Below are positions 39,105 to 48,726 of a stretch of 64,000 nt of DNA, one piece after another. The translations under genes and the position numbers were made by a program. The first letter of the stretch is position 1; each line of letters begins with the position of its first letter. The notes beneath the pieces are model-generated. The model saw nothing but the letters and a program-made list of their open reading frames with translations, was not told the DNA's origin and did not search any database. The DNA is from Aporhodopirellula aestuarii (GTDB lineage Bacteria; Planctomycetota; Planctomycetia; Pirellulales; Pirellulaceae): positions 95,908 through 159,907 of the forward strand of contig NZ_JAMQBK010000046.1 in assembly GCF_023701485.1 (NCBI RefSeq), written 5' to 3'.

Positions 39105-40070
39105 ATGTCCGACTCACCTGCCGCCATCATCGTAGGGGAAGTATTGTGGGATTGCTTTTCAGAACAAGATGGTGGCCGCCAAATACTCGGCGGTGCCCCG
39201 CTCAACGTCGCTTGGAATCTCGCCGGTTTCGGACTCGATCCATTGTTCATCAGCGCTGTCGGCGACGATGACCTCGGCCACGAGATCTTATCCCGCATGA
39301 AGAGCTTTGGCATGGCAACCCAAGGGGTCGCGGTATTGCCGGGCGTGGCCACCGGAACGGTGCAAGTCACGCTTGAAAACGGCGAACCTAAATACGATAT
39401 CGTTCGCGGTGTGGCTTGGGACCAAATCCCAATGCCGACACACGAACTATCCGAAATGATCAGTGATCGCATGGCTGCGGCACATCGGGCTCACCTGCCC
39501 GCGCTGTTTTATCACGGCAGTCTTGCATTCCGTGATCCACGATCCCGCACCACGCTCATGAAACTGCGTGACTTGATCTTGCATGATCCGATTCGCGCCA
39601 ATGCCTTTTTTGACGTCAACCTGCGTGCCCCGCACTATGAACAGGACATCCTGAAGGAGCTTCGCAAATCCGCTTCGTTCATCAAACTAAATCTCGATGA
39701 GTTGAACGAACTCAATGGCGGTGGAAGCGATGATCCGGTCGAACGCACGATGGTGGCTGGTCGCGAGTTTGAAAAAGATCCTTCGCAAGTACCGCTTTCC
39801 GGCCTACTCGTGACGCTCGGTGCGGAAGGTGCGTTGTGCTACACCCCCGGCTGCAGCGAACCGCTGCGGGTGAAATCTCCCGAACCCGAAAAGATGGAAG
39901 ACCCCGTCGGCGCAGGCGACGCGTTCGCCGCGGTGGTTCTTCACGGTATCCTGACGGATAGACCATTCACCAATTCGCTTCATGACGCGGTCGCTTTCGC
40001 ATCGAAGGTATGTTCTCTCAAAGGGGCAACATGCGACGACCCGCATTTCTATCGTTTTTCTTCTTCATAA
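39105..40070 (+). CDS. PfkB-family carbohydrate kinase, probable fructokinase
   Basis: The 321-residue protein is a ribokinase-fold sugar kinase. It has the N-terminal IIVGEVLWDCF and GGAPLNVAWNLAGFGLDP of fructokinases, NAFFDVNLRAPHY, and the C-terminal PfkB signature DPVGAGDAFAAVVLHG with the catalytic Asp. It should phosphorylate fructose to fructose-6-phosphate with ATP. The context supports this, because amylosucrase in the same operon releases fructose. The ATG at 39105 is chosen over an upstream extension to 38871. It precedes sucrose-phosphate synthase by 30 bases. Confidence 0.9.
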   Translation: MSDSPAAIIVGEVLWDCFSEQDGGRQILGGAPLNVAWNLAGFGLDPLFISAVGDDDLGHEILSRMKSFGMATQGVAVLPGVATGTVQVTLENGEPKYDIVRGVAWDQIPMPTHELSEMISDRMAAAHRAHLPALFYHGSLAFRDPRSRTTLMKLRDLILHDPIRANAFFDVNLRAPHYEQDILKELRKSASFIKLNLDELNELNGGGSDDPVERTMVAGREFEKDPSQVPLSGLLVTLGAEGALCYTPGCSEPLRVKSPEPEKMEDPVGAGDAFAAVVLHGILTDRPFTNSLHDAVAFASKVCSLKGATCDDPHFYRFSSS

Positions 40071-40100
40071 TACCTGACCCGCAACCACACGAAACTAGCT

Positions 40101-42368
40101 ATGCATTCGCCTGACCACGACGGGCTCCGAATTACGTTACTCAGTCTTCATGGACTCGTTCGCGGCCATGATCCTGAATTAGGACGTGACGCCGACACCG
40201 GCGGCCAAATCAAATACGTGCTCGAACTCGCCCGCGAACTCGCCACCCGCGATGAAGTCGCGTCGGTTGAACTCGTCACGCGGCAGTTGATCGATGATCG
40301 CGTCGGCCCCGACTACGCCCAAGTCGAAGAACCGTTGTGCGACAAGGCAAAAATTATCCGTGTCCCCTTTGGGCCGCGTCGATACCTGCGTAAGGAGGCG
40401 TTGTGGCCTTACCTGGAAACCTTCATCGATCAAATGCTCGGCCATTATCGACGGACGGGGCTGCCCGATTTAATTCATGGGCACTACGCCGATGCCGGTT
40501 ACGCAGGCGCCCAACTCTCGCGTCTGCTGCACATTCCATACGTGTTCACCGGACACTCTCTCGGCCGCGTCAAACGAGAACGGATGCTTGCGTCGACGGC
40601 GAAATCAAAGAATCCAAAATCCCCCGAGGACTTGGACAAGAAGTTCAAATTTAAAGTTCGAGAAGAGGCAGAAGAAACTGCTCTCGAAACCGCCTCGATG
40701 GTGATTACGAGCACCGGACAAGAGGTCGAGCAACAGTACTCGATTTACCACCACTACCAACCAGACCGAATGGAAGTGATCCCGCCTGGCGTGGACCTGA
40801 CCCACTTCTATCCCGACGATGCTGCCGAACCACTGCCGCCAATTTATGACAAACTATTGCCGTTTCTCCGCGAACCGGAAAAACCGATGGTGTTGGCGAT
40901 GGCGCGGCCGGACGAACGCAAGAATCTCGAAATGCTCGTCCGCGTCTATGGTGAAAACCCCAAGATGCAGGAGGCCGCCAACCTTGTTCTCGTCATGGGC
41001 GGACGCGATGACTTGCGGCAACTCGCGCCATCCCAGCGGAAGGTGATCACCAATGTGCTGCATCTGATCGACGTCTACAATCTCTACGGAAAAGTCGCCT
41101 ATCCGAAGTCCCACCGCCCCGCCGACGTGCCCGATCTGTATCGTCTCGTCGCTCGCCAAAAGGGGGTCTTCGTCAACCCGGCGATGACCGAACCGTTCGG
41201 TCTGACCCTACTCGAAGCTGCCGCTTCGGGGGTACCGATCGTCGCGACCAACGATGGCGGGCCTCGCGACATCATCGCCAACTGCCAAAACGGTCTCCTG
41301 ATCGATCCGTTTGATCCTGAATCGATCGACCATGCGATCATGCGTTGTTTGACCGAACCCGATCAATGGGAGATTTGGTCCAAGGCCGGCATCGTGGGCA
41401 CGCGAGAGCATTACAGTTGGAGGCATCACGTCGATCGCTATCTGCGCGATGTTTCCGAGATTATCGAAGCATCCGCGCCACCGGCACTCGCGAAACCTGA
41501 CCGCCGAACATCGAAGCGACTGCCTGAATTCGACCGGATCATCATGACCGACCTCGACAACACCCTCACCGGTGATGAAGAGGCACTAAACGAATTTGTT
41601 GACCTGTTGAAGCACGCGGGCAAAGACGTCGGATTCGGAATTGACACCGGCCGATCTCTTTCCGAAGCAATGAGCCTCATCAATGAACTCGGCCTGCCAC
41701 GTCCCGACGTGTTGTCGACCGCCGTTGGCACCGAATTGTACTACGGTAGCGACCTGACACCCGATCGTTCTTGGTACCAACAGATTGCCCACTGTTGGAA
41801 CCCCAAGCTCGTGCATGAGGTGCTCGACGAGATGCCAGGCCTCTTCCTGCAAAAAGATAAAGATCAGACGGAATTTAAGATCAGTTATCGGATCGATCCG
41901 GAAGTGGTCCAGTCCATCGATACCGTACGCAAACGCCTGCGGGAGGCGGGCCTGAGAGTCAATCCGATCCTGTCGCTCGGGTCGTTCTTGGACATCATCC
42001 CGATCCGCGGTGGCAGTGAACTTTCGCTGCGGCACCTCGCGTATCGATGGGGATTCGAGCCCGAACACATCCTCGTCGCCGGTGACTGCGGCAACGACGA
42101 AGGCATGCTCAAAGGCGCCACCCTCGGGGTGGTCGTCGGCAACTACAGCCCCGAGCTCGAAAAGTTGAGACGATTGCCCCGGATCTACTTTGCAAAGGGA
42201 CACCACGCTAGAGGTGTGCTTGAGGGAATCGAATACTACGATTTCCTCAACCACATCCGGATCCCCAACGACAAAGTGGAAGCCGACTCTACCAACGAAG
42301 ACACGAACTATACGGACACAACCGAGCCACAAAAGCCGCGTGACGCAGCCTCTCGGTCGGCCGGTTAA
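40101..42368 (+). CDS. Bifunctional sucrose-phosphate synthase/sucrose-phosphatase
   Basis: Residues 1-~475 are a GT4 sucrose-phosphate synthase domain: [78 protein letters not shown]. It joins a nucleotide-activated glucose and fructose-6-phosphate. Residues from about 480 form a HAD sucrose-phosphatase domain with [17 protein letters not shown] (nucleophile Asp near 484), [11 protein letters not shown] and [12 protein letters not shown] (about 659-670), so both HAD catalytic motifs are kept. The protein can plausibly make free sucrose on its own. It lies between fructokinase and amylosucrase. Confidence 0.93.
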   Translation: MHSPDHDGLRITLLSLHGLVRGHDPELGRDADTGGQIKYVLELARELATRDEVASVELVTRQLIDDRVGPDYAQVEEPLCDKAKIIRVPFGPRRYLRKEALWPYLETFIDQMLGHYRRTGLPDLIHGHYADAGYAGAQLSRLLHIPYVFTGHSLGRVKRERMLASTAKSKNPKSPEDLDKKFKFKVREEAEETALETASMVITSTGQEVEQQYSIYHHYQPDRMEVIPPGVDLTHFYPDDAAEPLPPIYDKLLPFLREPEKPMVLAMARPDERKNLEMLVRVYGENPKMQEAANLVLVMGGRDDLRQLAPSQRKVITNVLHLIDVYNLYGKVAYPKSHRPADVPDLYRLVARQKGVFVNPAMTEPFGLTLLEAAASGVPIVATNDGGPRDIIANCQNGLLIDPFDPESIDHAIMRCLTEPDQWEIWSKAGIVGTREHYSWRHHVDRYLRDVSEIIEASAPPALAKPDRRTSKRLPEFDRIIMTDLDNTLTGDEEALNEFVDLLKHAGKDVGFGIDTGRSLSEAMSLINELGLPRPDVLSTAVGTELYYGSDLTPDRSWYQQIAHCWNPKLVHEVLDEMPGLFLQKDKDQTEFKISYRIDPEVVQSIDTVRKRLREAGLRVNPILSLGSFLDIIPIRGGSELSLRHLAYRWGFEPEHILVAGDCGNDEGMLKGATLGVVVGNYSPELEKLRRLPRIYFAKGHHARGVLEGIEYYDFLNHIRIPNDKVEADSTNEDTNYTDTTEPQKPRDAASRSAG

Positions 42369-42556
42369 CGCGAATCCCAACGGCCACGCCTGACAAGTGG
42401 CCGGTTGCGACCTATATCCTTTTGGACGAATCTGCCCAGACTGAATACGATATCGGTCGCGGGATCGAAATGCGGTGGTTACGACGACCGGGGCGGGCGT
42501 TCATCCCGGCAACGGTCGCCGTGCCCTCCCGACCGTTCTTTTCGCCTCCCGAACCG

Positions 42557-42585
42557 TTGTTTTCAAGCTTTTGCCGCCCTATTAG
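42557..42585 (+). promoter_or_regulatory. Possible promoter for the amylosucrase gene
   Basis: TTGTTT (42557-42562) and TATTAG (42580-42585) are separated by 17 bases and lie about 50 bases before the amylosucrase ATG. Both hexamers are weak matches. If used, amylosucrase can be transcribed apart from the SPS gene. Confidence 0.25.
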
Positions 42586-42637
42586 AAAGGGTACAGACAC
42601 CGATACCCACTAACGTACAACTTTCACCTAGCCCGAC

Positions 42638-44632
42638 ATGATTGCCCTGAAACTCAATTCCCCAAAGATCGTCGCAACCGGAAACGCCGCCGCCCGACGG
42701 AGCGATTCCCGTGCCTACGTCGCTCTGGAGAGAATGCTGCCCACATTGGAAGCGTTCTGGGAAGCCGAAGACGTGGACCAGTCAGAAGTCGACGAAATGA
42801 TGGAGCGACTGCAGCGGCACTGGCCGCGATTGTTCCAATTGCTCCTGGGGCTCTACGGGGAAAAATGGGACTTTTTCTATCACCTCGAACAGATTCTGAT
42901 GACGATGGTTCGCGGGTGGCGGATGCGGGACGAGGCACTGCGAGAAACCGATCGGCATCGAATCAATAACCCCGGTTGGTATACCTCCGAAAAACTGGTT
43001 GGGGGTGCCCTCTACGTCGATCTGTTCAGCGAAAATCTTGGTCGCCTGCGCGATCAGATTCCGTACTTCCAAAAACTCGGCCTGACATACCTGCACCTGA
43101 TGCCGCTCTTCGCGGTCCGCCCGGGAAACAATGATGGCGGTTACGCGATTAGCAACTACCGCAGTGTTGACCCACGTGTCGGGACGATCGACGATCTCAA
43201 AGATCTCGCCGCGGCGCTGCGCGAGGCCGGGATCCTGTTGGTTCTCGACTTCGTCTTCAACCACACCGCCGACGATCACTACTGGGCCCAGCAAGCCCAG
43301 TCCGGTGCCGAAGAGTTCTGCGATTACTATTTCATGTTCCCCGATCGGACGATGCCCGATCAGTATGAACGAACGCTGCGTGAAATTTTCCCAACCGTTC
43401 GCCGCGGCAGTTTCACCTGGCATGACGGCATGCATCGTTGGATCTGGACGACGTTTAATAGTTTTCAGTGGGATCTGAACTACCGGAATCCCGAAGTCTT
43501 CCGCGCGATGCTGGCCGAAATGCTGTTCATCGCCAACACCGGAGTCGACATCTTGCGTCTCGACGCGGTTGCATTCATCTGGAAGCAAATGGGAACGATG
43601 TGTGAGAACCTCCCCGAGGCACATCAAATCATCCAAGCCTTTAACGCGTGTTCGCGGATCGCGGCACCGGGGCTTGTGTTCAAAAGCGAGGCGATCGTTC
43701 ACCCCGACGAAGTCGTACGGTATATCAGCGAAGACGAATGCCAAACTTCATACAACCCGACCTTGATGGCGCTGCTATGGGAATCGCTGGCCACCCGCAG
43801 CACCAAACTTTTACAACGGTCCCTCTCCCGACGCCATAAACTGCCGCATCGCACCACGTGGGTAAACTACCTTCGCTGCCATGATGATATCGGATGGACG
43901 TTTGATGACGACGATGCCGCCGCAGTCGGAATCAATGCATACGACCACCGACATTTCTTAAACGCGTTCTACACCGGTCAATTCGAAGGATCTTTCGCTC
44001 GCGGCGTTCCGTTCCAACACAACATGGACACGGGCGATATGCGAATCAGCGGCACGTTGGCGTCACTCGCGGGCCTTGAACAGGCGATCGAACAAGACCG
44101 TGAAGACCTCAAAGAACTCGCCATTCGCAGGATACTCCTGCTCAATGCGTCGATGCTCAGTGTGGGCGGTATCCCGCTGATTTATCTCGGCGAGGAGTGG
44201 GGCGCCCTGAACGATTATGACTTCGTCAAAGATCCTGCCAAAGCGGGCGACACCCGCTGGGTCCACCGCCCGAAAATGCAATGGACGTTCTTAGATGAAC
44301 TCGGTGACGACGGATCGATCCGCGCCCGCATCTTCACGTCATTGCAAAAACTGATCGACATTCGAAAACGCACGCCCGCTTTCTCCGGGCTCGAAATGGA
44401 ACTGATCTCGACGCAATCGGAACAGCTGCTGGCTTACGTACGCACCGAAGCGGCCAATCGTGTGATCGTCGTTTCCAACTTCAGCGAATTCCCGCAGACA
44501 ATCGACTCCAACCGCTTGCGAACGGCGGGGATGGGTCGATTCTTCGAAGATCTGTACACCGGTGAGACGATCACAACAGCCAACGACATCCAATTGGAAC
44601 CGTATCAATTCCTCTGGTTGCATCGAGCCTAA
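42638..44632 (+). CDS. Amylosucrase (GH13 subfamily 4)
   Basis: The 664-residue protein matches amylosucrase, which transfers glucose from sucrose to a growing alpha-1,4-glucan and frees fructose. It has the helical N-terminal domain, [25 protein letters not shown] (region I), [17 protein letters not shown] (region II nucleophile), [12 protein letters not shown] (region III acid/base) and [11 protein letters not shown] (region IV). The long GH13_4-specific loop and the C-terminal beta domain are present. There is no signal peptide, so it acts in the cytoplasm. It lies 269 bases downstream of sucrose-phosphate synthase. Confidence 0.95.
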   Translation: MIALKLNSPKIVATGNAAARRSDSRAYVALERMLPTLEAFWEAEDVDQSEVDEMMERLQRHWPRLFQLLLGLYGEKWDFFYHLEQILMTMVRGWRMRDEALRETDRHRINNPGWYTSEKLVGGALYVDLFSENLGRLRDQIPYFQKLGLTYLHLMPLFAVRPGNNDGGYAISNYRSVDPRVGTIDDLKDLAAALREAGILLVLDFVFNHTADDHYWAQQAQSGAEEFCDYYFMFPDRTMPDQYERTLREIFPTVRRGSFTWHDGMHRWIWTTFNSFQWDLNYRNPEVFRAMLAEMLFIANTGVDILRLDAVAFIWKQMGTMCENLPEAHQIIQAFNACSRIAAPGLVFKSEAIVHPDEVVRYISEDECQTSYNPTLMALLWESLATRSTKLLQRSLSRRHKLPHRTTWVNYLRCHDDIGWTFDDDDAAAVGINAYDHRHFLNAFYTGQFEGSFARGVPFQHNMDTGDMRISGTLASLAGLEQAIEQDREDLKELAIRRILLLNASMLSVGGIPLIYLGEEWGALNDYDFVKDPAKAGDTRWVHRPKMQWTFLDELGDDGSIRARIFTSLQKLIDIRKRTPAFSGLEMELISTQSEQLLAYVRTEAANRVIVVSNFSEFPQTIDSNRLRTAGMGRFFEDLYTGETITTANDIQLEPYQFLWLHRA

Positions 44633-44769
44633 CGGTACCTCACCGAGTTGGATTATCCAAACGGCGCTGGCCGTGGTTTTGGCAATCACACCAGCGGTCA
44701 ACGGGCTATTGATTTCAGCGGGCTCCGCTATTGAGCGATCAAGTCATCACCCGAAGGGCATTGATTTCA

Positions 44770-44877
44770 TTACTGCGGGATTTCAAACGTAGTGGAACGC
44801 CGCGAGCCGTCCGGTAACTCGGGACCGGACGGCTCGCGCCGTTCCGCTAAAGAAAGCACTAAAACAATCGACGTCCC
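44770..44877 (-). repeat. Palindromic repeat family, copy C
   Basis: This 108-base copy is in reverse orientation. It starts TTACTGCGGGATTTCAAACG, has the palindromic arms GGAACGCCGCGAGCCGTCCGG and CCGGACGGCTCGCGCCGTTCC, and ends AAAACAATCGACGTCCC. It lies between the convergent amylosucrase and epimerase genes; the rest of the 381-base gap holds nothing I recognise. Confidence 0.9.
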
Positions 44878-45013
44878 AAGGGTGATTGAAGGATCACGGT
44901 GCGTCCGCCCTCAATCTCGGCGTCTTATTGAAAGAGCTGACGTCTCGAAAAAGCAGCCGTTGTATTTTCAACTCGTTGAGAAACGAACAGCGAAAGCTTC
45001 GTTGGCGGTGGGT

Positions 45014-45997
45014 TTAGAAAAAGCGATTACGAATCCAATCCGCCGCATCATCGAGCGTTTCGTGCATCGGGCGGATTTGGTATCCCAGTTCGGTTTGCGC
45101 GCGTGCCGAGCTATACCAATGGTATTGGCTGCTCATCGCAACCGCGGCACTGTTAATGTCGGGCTCGTGCCTCGTCAGTTTGCTCAATAGGTCGCCACCT
45201 TTCGCCGCAACGAGTCTTTGCAGCGGTCCGGCTGGCATGATCGGGCGGAGCTGCCCAAACCGTTTCGCCATTTCGGTCCAAAGCCGATAATAGGTCTCGT
45301 TATGTCCAGCCAGAACAAACGACCTCCCGTTGGCGACTTGCGTATCGATCGCGGCAATGATGCCGTCCGCCACATCACGCACATCACAAACGCTGCAACC
45401 TCCTCGCGGTGAAATCGGCTTCCATCCGCGTCCGACCTCTAACATCATGCGACCGCTACTCGGCTTCCAATCCCATGGACCGAGCATGAACCCGGGATGC
45501 AACAACACCGCCTGCAGCCCGCTCTCGATTCCCCGTTGCACCTCAGCGACACCGGCGCGTTTACTCACCACATAACTGCATTCGATTTGTCCACCGGCAT
45601 GCTCCAGGGGCGTCGACTCATCAGCAACCGTTTCGCGGCTGGCTACCGCAAGCGTATTGACGGTCCCAACATACAACAAGCGACAATCGTGTTTCAAACA
45701 AGCGTCAACGACATTCCGGGTCCCCTCGGCGTTGACCCGCATCGACTCATCCAACCGTTTCCATCCGAGATGAATCAGCCCGGCGGAATGAATCACCACA
45801 TCGGCCCACTTGGCAGCGTTCTCGATACTTTCACGATCATTCAAATCGCCCTGGAACGCTTTTGCATCGATGCCTTCGAAGACGTGACTGTCGGTCTCAC
45901 TTCGGACCATGTAAGCCGCGGAATGCGACGTCTCATTGAGCCGTCGCAGAATCGTATTCCCCAGCAAACCGGACCCTCCGGTGACGAAAATTCGCAT
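45014..45997 (-). CDS. Extended SDR: NAD-dependent epimerase/dehydratase
   Basis: The 327-residue protein starts MRIFVTGGSGLLGNTILRRL, the Rossmann nucleotide-binding glycine motif of extended short-chain dehydrogenases. It has DVVIHSAGLIHLG, VGTVNTLAVA and the catalytic SYVVSKRAGV (Tyr-x3-Lys). It resembles nucleoside-sugar epimerases and dihydroflavonol-reductase-like proteins; the substrate is unclear. The ATG at 45997 is preferred over an upstream start at 46024. Confidence 0.9.
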   Translation of the reverse strand: MRIFVTGGSGLLGNTILRRLNETSHSAAYMVRSETDSHVFEGIDAKAFQGDLNDRESIENAAKWADVVIHSAGLIHLGWKRLDESMRVNAEGTRNVVDACLKHDCRLLYVGTVNTLAVASRETVADESTPLEHAGGQIECSYVVSKRAGVAEVQRGIESGLQAVLLHPGFMLGPWDWKPSSGRMMLEVGRGWKPISPRGGCSVCDVRDVADGIIAAIDTQVANGRSFVLAGHNETYYRLWTEMAKRFGQLRPIMPAGPLQRLVAAKGGDLLSKLTRHEPDINSAAVAMSSQYHWYSSARAQTELGYQIRPMHETLDDAADWIRNRFF

Positions 45998-46082
45998 CGT
46001 GAAATGTCTCGGTGTCGTAACCACATAAAAAGAAAATCAACTGTCCTCACGCAAGTACTTTGTCAAACCTTGACTTGGGGTT

Positions 46083-46436
46083 GCCGAACCGGAGGGCTCG
46101 CGCCCGGCCGCTAAAAATCCTAGCGGAACGGCGCGAGCCGTCCGGTCCCATCCCAAATTTGAATCCTGACAAAGCACCAAGCACATTGCCTGACCTCAAC
46201 TTTCGGATGCCGTACCGGAGGGCTCGCGCCCTGCCGCTAAAATCCTTAGCGGAACGGCGCGAGCCGTCCGGTCCCATCCCAAACTTGAATTCTGACAAAG
46301 CACCAAGCACATTGCTTGACCTCAACTTTCGGATGCCGTACCGGAGGGCTTGCGCCCTGCCGCTAAAATCCTTAGCGGAACGGCGCGAGCCGTCCGGTCC
46401 CATCCCAAATTTGAACCCTGACAAAGCAACTAGCCA
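46083..46436. repeat. Three tandem copies of a 126-bp unit built from the palindromic repeat core
   Basis: TAGCGGAACGGCGCGAGCCG starts at 46121, 46247 and 46373, an exact 126-base period. Each unit also carries a facing arm CCGGAGGGCTCGCGCCCTGCC and the spacer CCCATCCCAAATTTGAA-CTGACAAAGCA. Units 2 and 3 are almost identical; unit 1 has diverged at its left end. Because 126 is divisible by three, long repeated open frames arise on both strands and should not be taken as genes. Confidence 0.9.
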
Positions 46437-46543
46437 TCGCATTCTAATTGCCTGCACCTGAAGACAAGGGTGAAGCCAAGAAAACACTCTTGCACTTCGC
46501 ATACCGATCAACGCGTTGCACGGCAAATTGTTTGCGACGCAGC

Positions 46544-47482
46544 CTACATCAGTGGCTGCAACAATTGCCGACGCGTGACGACGCCCGCCAAATTTCCGGT
46601 CGCGTCATAGAGCACGGCGACGTCGCTGTTGGCATCATAGAGACGCAGCAAGACTCCCAAATGCCGATCCGACAGCGATCCTCGCACAACCGGCAGCGGT
46701 TCTGGGACCGCTTCTTTCCCGATCAGGTCCGAGAAACGATAGAAACCGATGATTCGGCCGCGTCGACGCACCAGGATAATCGGATGGTTGCATCGCCGGG
46801 CTTGATGCCGTGCCGTCGCCAGATCGACCGGTGAATTCACCACGGCTAATCGATCTGGGCGAACCCCGAACTGCACCGCCGTTTGACTTCCGATTTCGAA
46901 GATATTTTGCGCCAACGTCCGCTGGCTCGTCGTCAAAATCCCGGCTTCGTGACCGTCCTGCAACACCCGGTTGAGATCGCCGCGTGCCATCGTCAGGCTC
47001 AACCGAAACGGGGTTTGCCCCGTCATCGCTTGCAAGGCGTTACCCAGCAAGGCCAACAGGCTCGACACCGGTGAGAAAAGGATCGTCGCGGTTAACAAAA
47101 CCCAACGTGTCGAGGTGAGCAATCGATACGGAGCCTGGAAATACAAATGCTTCGGCAGCAGTTCACCGAACACGAACACGATCGGCGTCATCATCACGGT
47201 CAAACCCAATTCCATGCTCGCCCCTCCGGCGAACGCGTATGGGACAAACATCACGATCGAGAAACTCGTCATGTAGTTTGCGAGGTTATTTCCGACGAGC
47301 GTTGTCGCCACGAAGATTGCGGGATGGTTCAGCAACCACACCAAACCGCGGCCCGCCCACGATCCGCTCAACCCGTCGAGCACCAATCGTGTCCGAGAGA
47401 CGCGATAAAGTCCCGTTTCCGTTCCGCTGAAGAACGCACTCAGAGTCAGCGCGATCGCAAACAGTATCAACGACAAGATCAT
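46544..47482 (-). CDS. CNNM/CorC-like DUF21 membrane protein with CBS-like region (short form)
   Basis: The 312-residue protein has a DUF21 membrane domain: LSLILFAIALTLSAFFSGTETG, a WLLNHPAIFVATTLVGNNLANY segment and FGELLPKHLYFQAPY. A CBS-like cytoplasmic region follows (ILVRRRGRIIGFYRFSDLIG, VAVLYDATGNLAGVVTRRQL). Relatives transport or sense Mg2+ and other divalent ions. It lacks the C-terminal CorC_HlyC domain. The ATG at 47482 overlaps the upstream gene's stop as ATGA, so it is co-translated with its longer paralogue. Confidence 0.88.
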   Translation of the reverse strand: MILSLILFAIALTLSAFFSGTETGLYRVSRTRLVLDGLSGSWAGRGLVWLLNHPAIFVATTLVGNNLANYMTSFSIVMFVPYAFAGGASMELGLTVMMTPIVFVFGELLPKHLYFQAPYRLLTSTRWVLLTATILFSPVSSLLALLGNALQAMTGQTPFRLSLTMARGDLNRVLQDGHEAGILTTSQRTLAQNIFEIGSQTAVQFGVRPDRLAVVNSPVDLATARHQARRCNHPIILVRRRGRIIGFYRFSDLIGKEAVPEPLPVVRGSLSDRHLGVLLRLYDANSDVAVLYDATGNLAGVVTRRQLLQPLM

Positions 47483-48726
47483 GTCGATTCTCCTGCCATG
47501 TCGGGTCCGCGCCACGCCTCGATCCAAATGTCGTCCTCGTCTTCATCCGTAACGACGAGTTCAAACGGGGGCAACTTCGCAATATCACCGACACGGGGAA
47601 CCCGTTCGTTGCAACGTTGAACGTACCCCGAAACCGTCGCCACTCGCTCTTCGGGAACGTCGATCGAGAGCATCCGGGCGAGTGCACGCAAACTGGTCAT
47701 TCCCGTCATTCGGTAGTGATCACGTCCGATCAGTTTGATTTGATCTTCCGCCGCATCACGCTGGCCCCTGCTAGCCAAGACGCCTCGCAAGATATCATCG
47801 ATCGACAACGCACCGATGACTTCGCCGAACTCGTTCACGACGACCGCGACGCTGAGGTCTTGACGATGCAACTCGTCATAAACGTGAGATACACGCGCCG
47901 TCCATGGAAAGAACAACACCGGATCCATCGCCGACGCGAGATCGCTGAATTGTTGCGGACGCAGCAATCGCACCGCGATCGAGCCGACCCAGGTCTCGCC
48001 GGTTTCATCACGCGGATCGGCAACCATCATGTAGCCGCCGGGAGGCGAACCGGCGTGCAACAACGATTGATCCAGCGGAGGAGTGACAACGAGCAACCGG
48101 CTCCGCGGCCGCATCATTTCATCGGCCCGCGTCTCGGTCATCGCAACGAGTGCTTGCAGGGCCGCCCGCTCTCGCCGAATCAGCAATGCATCATCAGTGC
48201 CTAAATCAATGGCGCGTTCGATATCCGCCAAATCAATCGCCGGTTCGCTTTGAAATGACGGCCACAACAATCTCGCTGCCGCCTCGTTTGCCCACCGAAC
48301 CACGGGCAGCACGGGACTGACAACAGTCACGGCAGCTTTGATGGGAACGCCGACGACCAACGCGATTTGCACCGGTGTCATCACCGCGACGCTTTTGGGC
48401 AACATTTCACTGAAAAAGATGATCGTCACCAGTGCCGCGAACGTGAACACACCGGGCCGCGACATATCCGACGAAACCATCGCGACGAGCGCGAAGTAGA
48501 TCATGTTGATCAACAGGTTCCAGAACAAAATCGCCGCAAGCAACTGATCCGGCATGTCGAGCAAATGATTAACAATACGGCCGGCCGCACCGCTGCGTTT
48601 GAGTTTCTTGCGATCGCGATCTCGGATCGAGAACAACGCCGCCTCGCTGCCGCTGAACAAACCGCTCGCGACGATCAACACGAACATCGCCAAGAGAAAA
48701 GGCCACTGTGCCGCCAATTCGCTCAA
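47479..48726 (-). CDS. CNNM/CorC-like DUF21-CBS protein with CorC_HlyC domain
   Basis: The 415-residue protein shares the DUF21 membrane domain with its neighbour (FVLIVASGLFSGSEAALFSI, LFWNLLINMIYFALVAMV, FFSEMLPKSVAVM). It then has a CBS pair (MMRPRSRLLVV, VSHVYDELHRQDLSVAVVVN, GALSIDDILRGVL) and a C-terminal CorC_HlyC-type domain with YRMTGMTSLRALARMLSI. It is probably a divalent cation efflux or homeostasis protein of the inner membrane. The TTG start at 48726 overlaps the ABC permease stop as TTGA. Confidence 0.9.
   Translation of the reverse strand: MSELAAQWPFLLAMFVLIVASGLFSGSEAALFSIRDRDRKKLKRSGAAGRIVNHLLDMPDQLLAAILFWNLLINMIYFALVAMVSSDMSRPGVFTFAALVTIIFFSEMLPKSVAVMTPVQIALVVGVPIKAAVTVVSPVLPVVRWANEAAARLLWPSFQSEPAIDLADIERAIDLGTDDALLIRRERAALQALVAMTETRADEMMRPRSRLLVVTPPLDQSLLHAGSPPGGYMMVADPRDETGETWVGSIAVRLLRPQQFSDLASAMDPVLFFPWTARVSHVYDELHRQDLSVAVVVNEFGEVIGALSIDDILRGVLASRGQRDAAEDQIKLIGRDHYRMTGMTSLRALARMLSIDVPEERVATVSGYVQRCNERVPRVGDIAKLPPFELVVTDEDEDDIWIEAWRGPDMAGEST

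Noticed and set aside
46047..46526. Long open frames on both strands with repeated ~42-residue units
   Set aside because: They are produced by a 126-base tandem repeat whose period is a multiple of three; composition is Arg/Ser/Gly-rich and not protein-like.
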